DNA of 64,000 bases from Dioscorea cayenensis subsp. rotundata (GCF_009730915.1 NC_052479.1:30815610-30879609); one strand, 5' to 3'; positions 1-17,525 are shown, counted from the stretch's first letter. Notes: generated by a model from the letters alone, not told the origin. Program-made: numbers and translations.

Positions 1-2775
1 AATGTTATGCCTAAGAATTGGGGTAGAACCTACATTGCATTGATCCCTAAGAACTCTAATCCTAAATGCCCTGCTGATTATCGTCCTATATCCCTGTGCA
101 ATGTCTGTTACAAAATTATCTTGAAAATTTTGGCTAATCGTCTGAAAGGTATTCTTCCTAATCTTATCGGGAAAGAACAATGTGGCTTTGTTCATGGTAG
201 TACTCCTTTCGATAATATTATTACCCTTCAAGAAGTGGCCCATTCTATTGACAACAACGCAAACCTCCCTAGGATGTTGATTAAATTGGATATAGCTAAA
301 GCTTATAACACTTTGAGCTGGTCTGCAATTCTTACTACGTTGACCAAAATGGGGTTCCCTGGCAAATGGGTTGAATGGATTAAAACTATTATTAGTAGTG
401 TTTCCTATGCCCTCCTAATTAATAAATCACCTACTGATTAGTTTTCAGCTAGTAGAGGTATACATCAAGGAGATCCTCTCTCTCCCTATCTGTTTATTTT
501 GGTTGCTCAAAATCTCACCACTATGCTCAATTATGCTCTTCAGATTAATATGATTCCTGGTTTCATGAATAGTCTTCACAACAATTTCAACCATTTGATG
601 TATGTTGATGATATTATTCTAATTATAGAGGCTTCTAGGAAATCTGCTAGGAATATCAAAAAGTGTCTCAATTTTTATGGTCTCATCACTGGGCAAAGAG
701 TTAATAATGCTAAGTCTGAAATCATTTTCCTTACCCGATTTAACAAACATCTATCTAACAGAATTGCTAAGATTTTGGAGTACAAGATTGGCTCTTTTCC
801 ATTTAGATACCTGGGGATTCTGATTTCTCTGAGAAGATTGGCACTCTCTTGTTTTACGTCTATGGTAGATAAGATTGAGAAGTCAATCTCTTTCTGGAAG
901 AAATCCAGGCTATCCCCAGTAGGGAAGACCATTCTTATTAACTCCTCTATCATGACAGTCCCTCTGTATTACCTTTCAGTGTATCCAATGCCTAAGTTTG
1001 TTTTGGACCGTGTCTCCAAAGCTGCCAGGACCCTGTTTTGGGCCAAAGATAGCAATAGAAATGGCATCAGTTCGGTTAGTTAGGATGATATCACTCTTAA
1101 TCAATCTGAGGGTGGAGGGGTTGTCAATTAGGAACTTGGGTCTTTCTAAGACTTCTCTGATGGCAAAAAATGTTCTCAACAAACTTAATAATCATAATGT
1201 TTGGTGGATCTCCATTATGGATCAAAAATATGGCAAATTTGATATTTGGAAAGGTAATATTCCTGCGAAATGCTCTTGGTTTTATAGAGGTATGGTTCAC
1301 AATGCTTTGATCATTCGGTCTTTTCTTTGGATGAACTCTTTTAATCCAAATATGACCTCTTTTTTAAATGACCCCTGGTATTTTGAGATCCCTATTGCTT
1401 ATAAGCCAACTTTTTTAAATATGGATATTGATTATTCTATTTTTCAGATCTCTGAATTATTAGTTAATATTCATTGGGATATTGATCAGATGCATTTTAT
1501 TTTTGGCTTACATATCAATGATAATGTTCTAGGCCAAAGTTCCATTAGTTATAATCAAAGCAATCACTGGGTCTGGTTCCCCAACAGTAAAGGCACTAAA
1601 TTATCAGCCAAGATCTACTCATTCTTCAATCACAGAAGGTTTTTTGGTAATCATTGGAATGGTTGGGGTAAGATTTGGAAGCTCAAAGTTGCTCCAAGAG
1701 TTAAGCATTTCATATGGTTGTTGATGCATAATGCTGTCAAAACCTCAGATTATCTGTATAGCCTGAAGCTGGGTCCCTTAAATATGTGCCCTTTTTGCAA
1801 ATTGTTCCCTGAGACGGCAGAGCACTTGTTCCTTAACTGTTCAAAGACCCAACTGATCTATAATAATACTTGCTATATTATCCGCAAGCCTATTAATTTA
1901 GGACAGGGGCTTTCATCGGGTATTTGGTTGGATCATGAAGTATCAGGTAATGACAATTATATACAGTCGGTGATTGCAGCTAATGTGTGGTTTATTTGGA
2001 AAGCCAGATGTAACAATATTTTCAAATCGGAAGAAGTTGATTATCACACAGTTTCACTCAGGGCTACCGGGCATGTCAGGGAGTACCTCTGTGCCTCTAA
2101 TTTTTGTTTAAAGAACAATTTTATTATGAACAATTACACATTTGCTGACAGTCCTATATTGATGATTGCTTATGCCTACAATGAAGAATTTTCTTTAGTA
2201 GGTCTTGGATTTATAGTAGCAAATTTCGATGCCAAAATCATGTATTCTGGCTACTGTGGTTGTCCGGCTTTCTCTGATCAGGATGCGGCTGTCAAAGTTT
2301 CCAGTTTTGCTTTGCAGGTTGCTCTCCAAAGGGGGCAGAACTTCAAGGTCATGACTGTGATATCCTCTAGTGCTGAAATTGTGAAGGCATGTCGGCATGA
2401 GGAGTCTTTTGCAGATTAGAGGCTGAAGCAGCAAATTCTACAAGTTCACAGCTTTTTAGATGAGCTGGGAAATCCTGTCATTCAGTTCATTCCTTTAAGC
2501 TGGAACAGGGCCCCCTATTCATTAGCTATTTATGGTCTAACACATCATGAAGTGACTTTGTTTCACAGTGGAAGAGATCTCCCTAAGTGTCTGATGAAGA
2601 ACCTCAAGTCTAATGGTTTTGTGTTTCACTGATTATTTATTTTGTGTAGCTAGTCTTTCTTTTGTCTTTATTTTGTTCTTGTAATTTTGTTTCTTTTGTT
2701 TTGTTGGTTTGTAATTAACTCTGTGTAAACTTTATTTTCTGATATTAATAAATTAGCTCATCGAGCTCTTTCCCT
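1..2775 (+). mobile_element. L1-type LINE, 3' half of ORF2 and 3' UTR (decayed)
   Basis: The window opens inside ORF2 of a plant L1-type LINE; the endonuclease part lies off the left edge. In order I see reverse transcriptase blocks (DYRPISLCN, KLDIAKAYN, GIHQGDPLSPYLF, the catalytic YVDD near 600-615), the thumb region, a zf-RVT finger (CPFCKLFPETAEHLFLNC near 1790-1840) and an RNase H-like tail ending at a TGA at 2630-2632. The frame is broken by TAG codons at 439-441, 1081-1083 and 2417-2419, each where the family has Trp, and by one frameshift between about 1080 and 1130. The 3' end carries AATAAATTAGCTCATCGAGCTC near 2745-2770, a short hairpin-forming tail. It cannot move by itself. The target duplication cannot be tested because the 5' end is missing. 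Confidence 0.93.
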
Positions 2776-5569
2776 AGTCAACATAAACAAATTTAGGTAT
2801 AGAATGCAATACAATAATAGAATTGTCAATGGTATAGAATGCAATACAATCACAGAATATGACCGCAGGGTTTTCAAGAAATAACCTTCTAAAAAGACTA
2901 TCCATCCTTTGACTGCTCTGTCAAAGCAGAGTGCTGTAGATCATGGATCTGATCTTCAATTGAGGAAGAGCTCTCATTACTACTAAGACAAGTGCACAAA
3001 ATGGCAAAGTTATGTTTGATAGTCATTCCAAAATCTCTCACTTTTAAGTCTTCCATGAGTTGTAGATGAAAAGTAAGCAAATTTTAATGATTTGTGTTTA
3101 AACTCAAATTCAAATTCAAATAAAAATAAAAAAATATATAGTAATACAGTTCTGCATGGTGACTAGTATCTGAGCCATTCATGACTAGACGTTTATTGCA
3201 AATAATTGGAGTGAGTAGGAATATCCAAAGTATGACTTAATTTGCCAAGCCAAAGTGAGAGTGCAAACAAAGAATGCCTCTCCAACTCCCAATCAGAAAC
3301 CATCTTCATCAGAACAACACACTTGATAAAAATCTTCAGTACTGTACTGTACCTTAATATTGCTGGAGATTAGACCACCCTCTGTCACAAACGTTATCCT
3401 GAATCTTATACATACACACAGTACTATATATTCATTCATTCAACCTCTCCTTGCAGCATCTGTATCTAGACTTGTTTTCAGAGAGTTGTATATAGTCCTC
3501 CATCAGTGCATGCTTGCAGAGCCATTAATGGACATATGTATATATGATCATGATGTGTCTTGTTAATTTCTTGGGAAAAAGAAGGAGGAGACAATAACAA
3601 TAACAATAACATTATTGGAAGAAAATAATATTGTAGTCTATGTTTCTTGAAGATGGGATGGAGAGTGGAGTTGTTATTTAAATTCTACCAGGCAGGCATG
3701 TGGATGTAGGCATCTACTTGAAACTTTTCTTCTTTATGTTGGCATGCAAGCAATTGTATTAATTGTCATGTTGATTGGGAGTGGGTGAGGAGAAGATTGC
3801 AGCTAGCTTATGATTGGAAGAGATCATCATTCATGCATTATTGGCTATTTAATTTTCAGACTTGACCAAACTCATGAACTTAATTGCATGTATATATTTC
3901 CTTTTTTTTTTCCTGCAATCTATTGATGGTAGGTGATGGATGATGATGATGTTTCATTTGCCTTGTTCCTCTGTTAATTTTAAAATTAGAAAATTTTATT
4001 TGATTACTGTATGAGCAATGATACATGTTGAAGTTTTATAGTTATTTTTGTGAGAGATTTGGAGGGAGATATGGTTAACATGGTGGAGAGTTTTCAATCT
4101 CATGTGACTATACATGTGCTTCACATCACTCTCTCAACTTGACCATTTTTTTTTTTCAATCACCAAGTTGGTCATGTGCATACCTTGAACCATTAAAAAC
4201 ACTGAACATTTTTCAGAAAAAAATAAATAAATAAAAATGAAACTCAGTCATCAGTCAAATTATCAGAATTGGCAGTGTTTCATTAACTTAAAGTGCCCAT
4301 AACTGTAATAACTGACATGTTCAAGATCAGCAACAAGTAAAGCAGTTTTAATTAAGAACCAAGACATCAAGTTAATCAGAGTTCTCATTGACTTGTCAGC
4401 GAAACAAACATTAATAATAACAATTGTAATAACTGATTCCTTTGTGAAATCAAGGAGGTAAATAAAGAATTAAATATATTTCAGTGAGTGTCCTCTGTTG
4501 TACCTGATGATAATCAAACAACTCCAAATATAGATGGAGCACAGATATTCACATGACTAGCATCAGACACCTCTCACTTGCAGCTGGATTAAATAACATT
4601 GTTATGTTAAGCATGCGATAAAGTACAGATATCGATATAGGTAATCCAACTACTAACACTATTAAAAACTCGGCTCGATGTATTGTACAATGCTCTGCTC
4701 TGGAGAAACTTGACGTTTGACCAAACATGTGTTCTTGGATTATTCTTCTGGTTTTTTTCACTCCCTCAATTAGTAGTAATCTCTGCAGAATGTAATGCAA
4801 GTTCAGAACATTTGATTAATAGCTTTTATCTGACAAGATCTTTAGATTAATTTAAAGAGGTGAAAACAGTTTTCAACTCATGGATCGAAAACACGGAGAT
4901 CTAACATCTGATCCTTGAAGTTTGAATATTAGTAAAAATATTAATAATAATATGAAGTTGGCTCAACTGTCAAATGATTGGCAGAAATCAATGTGTAGTG
5001 GTTTAGTAAATCAGGCAAACAAAATACAAGACTTGATCACATGCAAGTCATCTCTCTGCAGCCAACTGCCATGTTCTCTCAAGGACCAAGATCTAATTAA
5101 AAACAAGTTGCATAAACAAAACATGGTTAGATTAATAAGAAGATAATATAATATATATATATATATATATGTTGATGAACAGGGTGCAAAACCTCTGTTT
5201 TTATGAGATCAAATGGTTTTGTGCAAACATTGTCAGTAAAATGTAGAAGAATCACAAGCTGCATTTCCCCATAAAATCCACAGAAACCAAGAATCTGAGT
5301 GACTGCTATACACACCCAATTGATCTTGTTATTTTGATTACTGAGGCAATTATAGCTGCAGAGAAACAAAAAGTTCAAGTGAATGGATGACCGACCGACT
5401 CACTGAATTAATTATGAAAAAATACATTAAAGAATGAATTGGATTAGAAAAAATATATAACAAACAGAAAAAATAAATAAATAAACAAATCATTAAGCAA
5501 ATGATTCCAGCAGGGCCTTTAAATTCTGCAGAACAAGAGTCACAGACCATCACAAGCACATATACATTG
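2776..5569. other. A+T-rich spacer upstream of the SAUR gene
   Basis: No convincing gene is visible. A 20-bp sequence (GGTATAGAATGCAATACAAT) occurs twice, at 2796-2815 and 2831-2850, just after the LINE end. Minus-strand open frames at 2898-3080 and 4549-4800 encode 60 and 83 residues with no motif I recognise and no flanking exon pattern, so I leave them uncalled. An (AT)n run lies at about 5149-5170. The last few hundred bases should hold the SAUR promoter, but I see no diagnostic auxin-response element (TGTCTC) close to the start. Confidence 0.5.
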
Positions 5570-6037
5570 ATGGATAGTGATAACAAAGGAAACAACAAGA
5601 TCACAGAAATAGTTAGGCTGCAGCAAATGCTGAAGAAGTGGAAGAAGCTTGCAGTTTCGCCAAAGAACAACAGCAAGAAGAGCATCAAGTTCCTAAAGAA
5701 GACACTTTCCTTCTCGGAAACCTCTTCGTCGTCTTCATCATCTTCACTCTCTGCTGATGTGCCCAAGGGATTCCTTGCTGTGTGTGTGGGAGAAGAGATG
5801 AGGAGGTTTGTGATTCCGACTGATTACTTGAGCCACAGAGCCTTTGGAGTGCTGCTGAGAGAAGCAGAGGAGGAGTTTGGTTTCCAACAAGAAGGTGTTT
5901 TGAGGATACCCTGTGAAGTCTCTGTGTTTGAGAGAATACTGAAGGTGGTGGAGAAGAACAAGGAAGGCTTTTTCTATTGCTCTGGAGAGGCAGACTTTGC
6001 TTATGCACATCGCCCTCCAAAACCAATCTGCAGATAA
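5570..6037 (+). CDS. SAUR-family small auxin-up RNA protein
   Basis: Single-exon gene for a 155-residue protein. Members of this plant family inhibit PP2C.D phosphatases at the plasma membrane and so promote acid growth, or act in related auxin responses; this is family knowledge, not shown here. An N-terminal basic segment (LKKWKKLA, about residues 21-28) and a serine run precede the SAUR domain at about 62-130 with DVPKGFLAVCVGEE, RRFVIPTDYLSHRAF, LLREAEEEFGF and LRIPCEVSVFERIL. I chose the ATG at 5570 because the protein then starts like relatives. An in-frame ATG at 5501 would add 23 residues without family similarity. The lack of introns and the short length are typical. The exact clade cannot be fixed from sequence alone. 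Confidence 0.9.
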   Translation: MDSDNKGNNKITEIVRLQQMLKKWKKLAVSPKNNSKKSIKFLKKTLSFSETSSSSSSSSLSADVPKGFLAVCVGEEMRRFVIPTDYLSHRAFGVLLREAEEEFGFQQEGVLRIPCEVSVFERILKVVEKNKEGFFYCSGEADFAYAHRPPKPICR

Positions 6038-6115
6038 ATATATTTATATATATAATATATTAATGATATTTTTCACCAAGCCCTCAAATCAAATATCTTC
6101 TTGTTGTTGTTGTAG

Positions 6116-6163
6116 TTCTTCTTCTTCTTCTTCTTCTTCTTCTTCTTCTTCTTCTTCTTCTTT
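6116..6163 (+). repeat. (TTC)n microsatellite in the SAUR 3' UTR
   Basis: About sixteen TTC units begin 79 bases after the SAUR stop codon, so they are probably transcribed in its 3' UTR. SAUR mRNAs often carry a DST instability element downstream of the stop; I see no clear GGA-ATAGAT-GTA arrangement here. Confidence 0.85.
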
Positions 6164-8340
6164 GTGAGGACTGATGAGATTAAGTTAATGAGCTTTTTTG
6201 TATAAGTAGCAGTAGATGATGGTGATCCTGATCCGTGTTTATGTTATGGATCCTAAATTCCTAATCTACAATGTATAAACTTTTTTCTTTTACTTCTTTT
6301 CAATTCTGTGGTTACTCTGTCACTTGTTTGAATCAACTATACATCAATGAATCCATAAGCCCAAAATAAAACACATTCAGGAGTTCCAGAGTACTTTAAA
6401 TATATAAATATATATACTTACAACATATATATAATATCCATGAATGAAGAATCTTGAGAGTGCATTACATGTATGATGGCATCAGAAATGCAATTTGGCT
6501 AAGATAATTAATAGCAGTTAAAGTAGCCAGAGAGATTGTTGTGGTTCTGGTTGTGGATTGAATGGTGTTCTATCTCCTCTGAATGCTCAACGGATTGTTA
6601 GACTCTCAATGCATTGTGTTAGATAGGATTGACAAGACGAAGCAGTAAAAGTTGGCCACTTTTATAAAACATGCATCTCTACTCGTCTCATCACGCTCAT
6701 CAACGGATATGAATTTGTGGACCACTTTGTGACTTCACTGTCGTTTGTTCTTTTTATTTTTGGCAATCTCTCTCGTTATATGGAGCCAACCACGCTTCAT
6801 CTCTAACTTTCCAATCAGTCTTAATCTCAGAGAATGTCTTTTTGAACACAATCTCTTTGATAGCTTTAATTTGCCAACACTTGGCAGCACAACTCACCAT
6901 CAAACCCAGCCTTGATTTTTCTACTTGCAGCACTACAACCCCCTTATCAATAATGGAGAATCCCTCCACGGTCAATTTTTTCTTTCTTTTATTAGGTCTT
7001 TAAGTAGTTTATTTTTATGTTCTACTTCATATGTCTGATTTGATTTTTTATTTATTTTTTTTTTTTTGAAAAAATAAGCAATAAGCACTACCAAAGTGTG
7101 TGCATCAGCCAAGAATTGAATATTCGCCCTCACCTGAAGATGCGCGTTCAAATTACAAACCCAAACACACAATTAAAGATATGTTACTATCACTACATCC
7201 AATGAGACTTGAACTACTAAGAACTTTTTGAATGCCTCACACTAATACCTTTTATAAAGAGTTAATATAGCTAGGTTATGAACTCTTTGGCTCAATTTTA
7301 TTTTATTTTTTTATTTTTTTATTTTTTTATTTTTACGAAAGCAGCAAGCACCGGGCCATAAGAGGGTGTCAAGAGATATACAGGTATGGTGGTGCACCAG
7401 ATACAGTAGTTAAATGACCCCTTAGAAATTTATTTAGTCGGTCCGACGTCACAGGGACAATTAAAGTCCTACCATATGCACGTCCAAAAGATATTTCAAG
7501 AACCAAACTGAGTTAATAAATACCCTCTGTTATACAATCCTGGAAGGGAGAAATAACAATCTCATAAACAGTATTGCTACAGTATTCATACAGTATACTA
7601 TAAAAATTTGATCCTGGGTCTGTCCATACACAATACTTCAACAGTATTAACAACCCAGGAATTCGACCCTAGGAATTTATTCAATCAATTGATCATTGTT
7701 ATCTTATCTTTTTTATATGCCTTATATTAGTTCTTCTCATTGGTAAAATAAGTGAATAAAAAAAAAAAATCAATCTCATAAACATACGAAACTGTAGTTT
7801 AGCAATTATACATACCACAATATTTATAAATATCTATAGATGGGAAAAAAATATAGTTTAGATAACCAAATGGCCTTTAATCTAGTAGTATAAGTATTGG
7901 CCCTACTCATGCCAAGAATTCCAATATGTGGGAGCAAGTTGGTAGCTTAGTGAAAGCATATGGGTGGATTATTATTGCCCCTGTGACTATTATTGCATTT
8001 GTCATATATATATATATATGAGGATATGTCAACTCTGGAACGTCCCGTGTGAGAAAAAGTTGAGATAAAAAGATACAGGGATAAACTGGTATATAAATAG
8101 TGCCCAAAATATGCTCTTGTTCAGCAGTTGAGTCATTGAGGTATGTTTGTTTTTTTTTTATATAAATTTTCACTATTATCATACTTTTTACTATTCATTA
8201 CACTGTATAAGCTACAATGGTTCAACATTGTAACATTGTTGTAAAAAAGATGGTCGTTCGATTTCGATCTAATGACTGAAAAAAGAACGTTCGTAAATGC
8301 ACCTTCTCTATGTATATAATTTAGATTTTTCAAATAAAAT
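6164..8340. other. Spacer with low-complexity DNA and possible retroposon fragments
   Basis: No supported gene. A 73-codon minus-strand frame at 6754-6975 has no recognisable motif. Long T and A runs near 7045-7075, 7295-7330 and 7765-7775 adjoin pieces with pol III B-box-like words on the minus strand (GTTCAAGTCTC near 7205, GGGTCGAATTCC near 7665). A plus-strand word GTTCGATTTC near 8254 sits after ACAATGG near 8214. These may be very old SINE copies, but no target duplications could be paired. Confidence 0.35.
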
Positions 8341-8348
8341 AATCAATA

Positions 8349-8541
8349 CATCAAAACTAATTTGTTCAAGTGGTTATTAACTAAAAACATTAATATATGT
8401 CCTTTATATGACATGTGGAGTGGTGAGGGTTTGAATCCTCCACTCACGTGTGCCTCACGAATTAAGGATACATTCGAAACAATGACTCACACATGGTGGA
8501 GTGTGGCTTTTGTAAAAAAAAACAAATAAAAAAATAAAAAA
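8349..8541 (+). mobile_element. tRNA-derived SINE (degenerate)
   Basis: An A-box-like word (TGTTCAAGTGG, 8363-8373, one mismatch to TRGYNNARNGG) and a B-box-like word (GGTTTGAATCC, 8428-8438) stand 54 bases apart, followed by TTTTGT and an A-rich tail. The octamer AATCAATA flanks the unit at 8341-8348 and 8542-8549 and may be the target duplication, though it is A+T-rich and could recur by chance. This fits a short plant tRNA-derived SINE. The family is not identified. Confidence 0.5.
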
Positions 8542-8937
8542 AATCAATAATAAATTTTAACAAACTTGCCCAACACATCCAAATAAACATATGTAAATTA
8601 TATCTTACTATACTAAATTATATCTATTATCCTATCTAATATATATTTTCTTGGTTTATCTTTTTTTTAAAAAAAAAATCCAAGTAAAAAAATATTTTCC
8701 AAAAATTAAAATAAATAAATAAACAGTGGGTTTCATTACAGCCATAAAATTTCAATTAATCAGTCCTTAATTACGTATTTAGAATCAGGATTTCCATAAT
8801 TTGAGATATTTAAATCAGGATTTCCATAATTTAAATTTTCCCGTCGGTTCCGATTTTTGTCTTTTTTTTCCTTCTTTCTCTGCTGGTTCGCGCGCTCGAG
8901 CTCCTCCGTCAACGAGTGTGTTCCCGCTAAGGATTGA

Positions 8938-8961
8938 TTAGGGTTAGGGTTAGGGTTAGGG
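8938..8961 (+). promoter_or_regulatory. Four TTAGGG units (telo-box cluster) in leader of the 8983 gene
   Basis: Four perfect TTAGGG units end 21 bases before the ATG of the next gene. In plants, AAACCCTAA or telo-box motifs near transcription starts are bound by Myb-like and Pur-alpha factors and are common in genes active in dividing cells. The short length and leader position fit a regulatory element better than an interstitial telomere, but both remain possible. Confidence 0.55.
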
Positions 8962-8982
8962 TTTTCGGTCGATTGGGTGTGA

Positions 8983-11040
8983 ATGGAGGGGAAGAGGAAG
9001 TACTCTGAAGGAATCCCCGATTGCCCCAAAAGAATCAGGCTGCTGGTGAACATCTCTTTTCTTTTCTTTCCTATCTCTCTTTTTGTATCTATATTTATTT
9101 GACGAAAATTATCTCGTATTTCTTAGAAGTTAGATCACATTATTTTTGTACAATTTGGTTGTTCTTTGGTGTTGGATGGGTAACCCTAGTTTCACCTTTC
9201 ATTCCTTCTTTGATTCATCGTCTGAATAATATTTTTTTGGCTAGCCCTAGCTTAATATGTCAGTTTTTCATGATCTATTTTTCTCAATTAGTGTTTTTGT
9301 TTTTTTAAAACTAAATTTGGAATTGAAAGAGGAAGCCACTGTCTACAATGACCGGAAAATCAGAAAGTGGTTGAATTATAGAATGAGGCTGATGTTGTTT
9401 TGTTTACTGAATTGTGTTAGATTAGGGCAACTTGAAACAAGTTGAATTTTGTCTCCTGGTTGGCATGTTAAAACTAGTTTTGAGCTTCATAATCTCTTTT
9501 TGTATGTTTGGCTCTCGTTACAACAATGGGAAAAATAATAAGTAGAAATTTTTTTGAGAGAAAAGAAATGTCGGAACTTTCTAAGACTAACATACACTGA
9601 TCATGGCATCAGCATAACAAAAATTTAGTGCATAATAAGAAATCTTGTCTGCATCATCAGATACCCTTTTATATATATATATATATATATATTTTGGTTG
9701 CTTTGCATCAGTCTTTTGCTTCCATGTGGCATCATGCTGATTAAAGAAACTATTTTGGAGATATTTATGTTTCTTTGTGATTAGAATCTTGAATGTGATC
9801 TCCCTTTAATCAGTATTACTCTTTCTGGCTTGATTGCCCTGGATGGGCTGTTCTCCCTTTAATCAGTATTACTCTTTCTGGCTTGATTGCCCTGGATGGG
9901 CTGTTCTCCCTTTAATCAGTATTACTCTTTCTGGCTTGATTGCCCTGGATGGGCTGTTCTTTAACTTATGTTTTGTTCTGCTGTTACTGGTGGTAATGCT
10001 TGTGTTTTAATGGTGAATTGTCTTCAACTAATCTATGCTTGACAGCGGTCATGGCTACCTTCCATCATAGAAGAAGAAGAAGGACTTAGAATGAATGCAG
10101 ACTCTCAAGAAGCAGTTTCTGGGAAGACTGAAACAATTCTTGCTGCCCCATCAAATGAAGATAAAGAACTTGTTCTGTATGAAGCAGTAGAGGAGCCGCT
10201 ACTTCAGCCTTCAACAAATTTATCAAATATCTCTCTGATAGTCAGCCCTGAACTGATAGCCAGTCTCAAAAGTAAGCAATTGTTTGTTTATTTTTAACCT
10301 CTTCCAGAACCAGGTTTTTTTTATATATTTTTTAATTCTTGTGCAAATGCTTCTTTTTTTTTTTCTGCTGACCATGGGTCTTATCTGTAGTTATTGTGCA
10401 TGTTCCTTCCAAGTTTTTGCATGCATAAACACCACCTTCAAATGTTTGATTTCTTCATTCTATCCATTCGTGAGGACACTCGTCAACTTCTATTTATTTC
10501 TAATTATCAAATAAATGAGACCACTGTTTGATCACTGAGGTTTCCGCTGCGACATTTCACAATTTTCATGAACAAATATTACTAGTTTTCTTTTCAAGAT
10601 TTTAGCAGTCAAAGCTTTTCTGATAATATAGATTGTTCTCAGGTCGACCGTTTTGGCCCCAAAATCCATACCCAACGGTTGTGTCAGGAGTGCAAATTGG
10701 TAATACATCATATAGTGATAAAACATGTGGAGCCATCATTCCTTGGATGCCATCAAATGCTCTTGCCATCAAACCTCCTATAACTATGAGTGAGGAGAGC
10801 AGCAAGGTGCAGTTACCTGGGTCTATTGTCAGCCCTGAATCAAGGGGTGAGGCATTGGAAGACCCGATGGAGACTGAAGAAGGGGAAGATGCAACAATGG
10901 AAGTCGAAGAAGATAGAGAGCAATTGGCTTCTCTTGACTTAGATGGCAAAGGTTTGCAGCAGCAATGGCAGCAACAACAATGTATGCCACCTCAGCTCCA
11001 ACAAACCACATTACCTGCCATCTTGTGGTCACATCAATGA
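8983..11040 (+). CDS. Conserved plant protein of unknown function, 3 exons
   Basis: I join exons 8983-9045, 10046-10271 and 10643-11040. Donors are GTGAAC and GTAAGC, acceptors GACAG and CTCAG, and the phases agree, giving 228 residues. The start MEGKRKYSEGIPDCPKR is basic and could serve nuclear import. The middle has an acidic EEEEGL segment and two IVSPE motifs, the second part has RPFWPQNPYP and CGAIIPWMPS, and the C-terminus is glutamine-rich and ends ILWSHQ. No enzymatic or known DNA-binding domain is visible. Low-complexity acidic and Gln-rich segments suggest a regulatory or scaffold protein, which is inference only. The first intron, about 1 kb, carries the 53-bp triplicate repeat. 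I cannot name the family. Confidence 0.7.
9800..9958 (+). repeat. Three tandem 53-bp repeats in intron 1
   Basis: Three copies of a 53-bp unit starting CTCCCTTTAATCAG, with no differences between them that I can see, lie at 9800-9852, 9853-9905 and 9906-9958 inside intron 1 of the 8983 gene. The near-identity points to very recent unequal exchange or polymerase slippage, so copy number is probably polymorphic. An assembly artefact is also possible. Confidence 0.95.
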
Positions 11041-11876
11041 CAATGCTGCTGCGCAGTCCTTACAGTTTAGTGTGGTTTTTATAGAAATTGTATAAAAACT
11101 AACAATTGCAAGCTTAGTCCTTTTCATAAATGTTTCAGTGCAAGCGGTTTTTCCAGGATAAGGACATGGTAGGCTACTGATGTTTGTAAATTCAAGATTT
11201 ACGGCAAAACTTTTAGCTAGTAATGTTTTGGCTACGTTTCTCTTAATGGATTGTAGTTTGCAACTAATAAAATTGAAATGGTGATTGCTGGAAACCTTCC
11301 AAAGATAAATCAAGAGCTAGGACAAGCTCACACGCTTCTGATGTTGGATATAAATGAACATTTATATCAATCTAGGAAGGTAGCCCTGTTACATTTAAGT
11401 GTACAACAACTAACATTTCAGGATGCATCCTCGTCGAGGGAACTATTTCATTGTTACGCATTTTCACTCACATACGTGAGCGCGCGCACATACACAAAAG
11501 GGAAAAAAATTATGAAGGTTTGGTTTCTCTGTATAGTGGTTACAGGCTAGAAGAATCAAATCCGTATAAGCAACTTCTTCGGCAAAATGCATATTCAACT
11601 ACTTCCGAGAAGAGGGAAACAGCGTCTTGAAGGGAAGCACAGAACAGATTATTTTTCAGTTCCCACTCAAATCTACACTAAATTGCACTTGCTTTCATAC
11701 TTTGTGATTGTATACTCAGTCTCCTGTCACAAATTTCTTCTCTGCATAGTATCTGTCTTCACTTTCTTTCTTTTTCAGGTTCCGTTTCTGCATAGATTGA
11801 CATGAGCAAGGTTCATAACAATGACATTTAACACAAGAACATGCCTGATAAGTTTGATCATGAAGAGAAAACAAAT
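11041..11876. other. Convergent 3' ends of two genes
   Basis: This stretch lies between the stop of the plus-strand 8983 gene and the last visible PECT1 codon on the minus strand, so it should hold both 3' UTRs. AATAAA-like words occur on the plus strand near 11265 (CTAATAAAATTG). Plus-strand frames at 11278-11550 and 11587-11805 lack coding features. I searched the minus strand here for the conserved last PECT1 exon and did not find it. Confidence 0.5.
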
Positions 11877-17270
<5,394 letters not shown>

Positions 17271-17525
17271 AGAATAGCTTGAAAAAGCCATTTTTATGAA
17301 AAAAAAAAAAACAGGGGTAAAGAGACCATACCAGACCGAATGGTTTGAAGAAACCATTTTTATGAAAAAAGAAAAAAGTTAAAGAAACCATACCATACCG
17401 AATGGCTTGAAGAAGCCATCTTTATGAGAAAAAAAAAGAAGTAAAAAGACCAGACTAGAACGAATGGCTTGAAGAAGCCATTTTTATGAGAAAAAAGAAA
17501 TAAAGAGACTAGACTAGACTATGGA
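17271..17525. repeat. Four tandem hairpin-bearing repeats next to the MADS gene
   Basis: Four copies of a 62-66-bp unit start near 17271, 17339, 17401 and 17462. Each has a short inverted repeat around a GAAG or GAAA loop: GGCTTGAAGAAGCC in copies 3 and 4, GGTTTGAAGAAACC in copy 2, and an imperfect version in copy 1. The last copy runs into the stop codon of the minus-strand MADS gene, so the array is likely transcribed in its 3' UTR. Confidence 0.85.

Noticed and set aside
4549-4800. Possible 83-codon minus-strand gene
   Set aside because: No recognisable motif, no flanking exons and no leader signals; open frames of this length occur by chance here.
7360-7700. Possible third SINE or MITE
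   Set aside because: Some B-box-like words, but no A box at the right spacing and no flanking duplications.
8938-8961. Interstitial telomere
   Set aside because: Only four units, in a gene leader with no other telomeric DNA; a telo-box is the simpler reading.
8760-9053. Minus-strand frame with (Asn-Pro)n run
   Set aside because: It is the reverse reading of the TTAGGG cluster and the first exon of the 8983 gene; no independent coding sign.
9800-9958. CRISPR-like or tandem array with spacers
   Set aside because: Units are head-to-tail with no spacers, in a plant intron.
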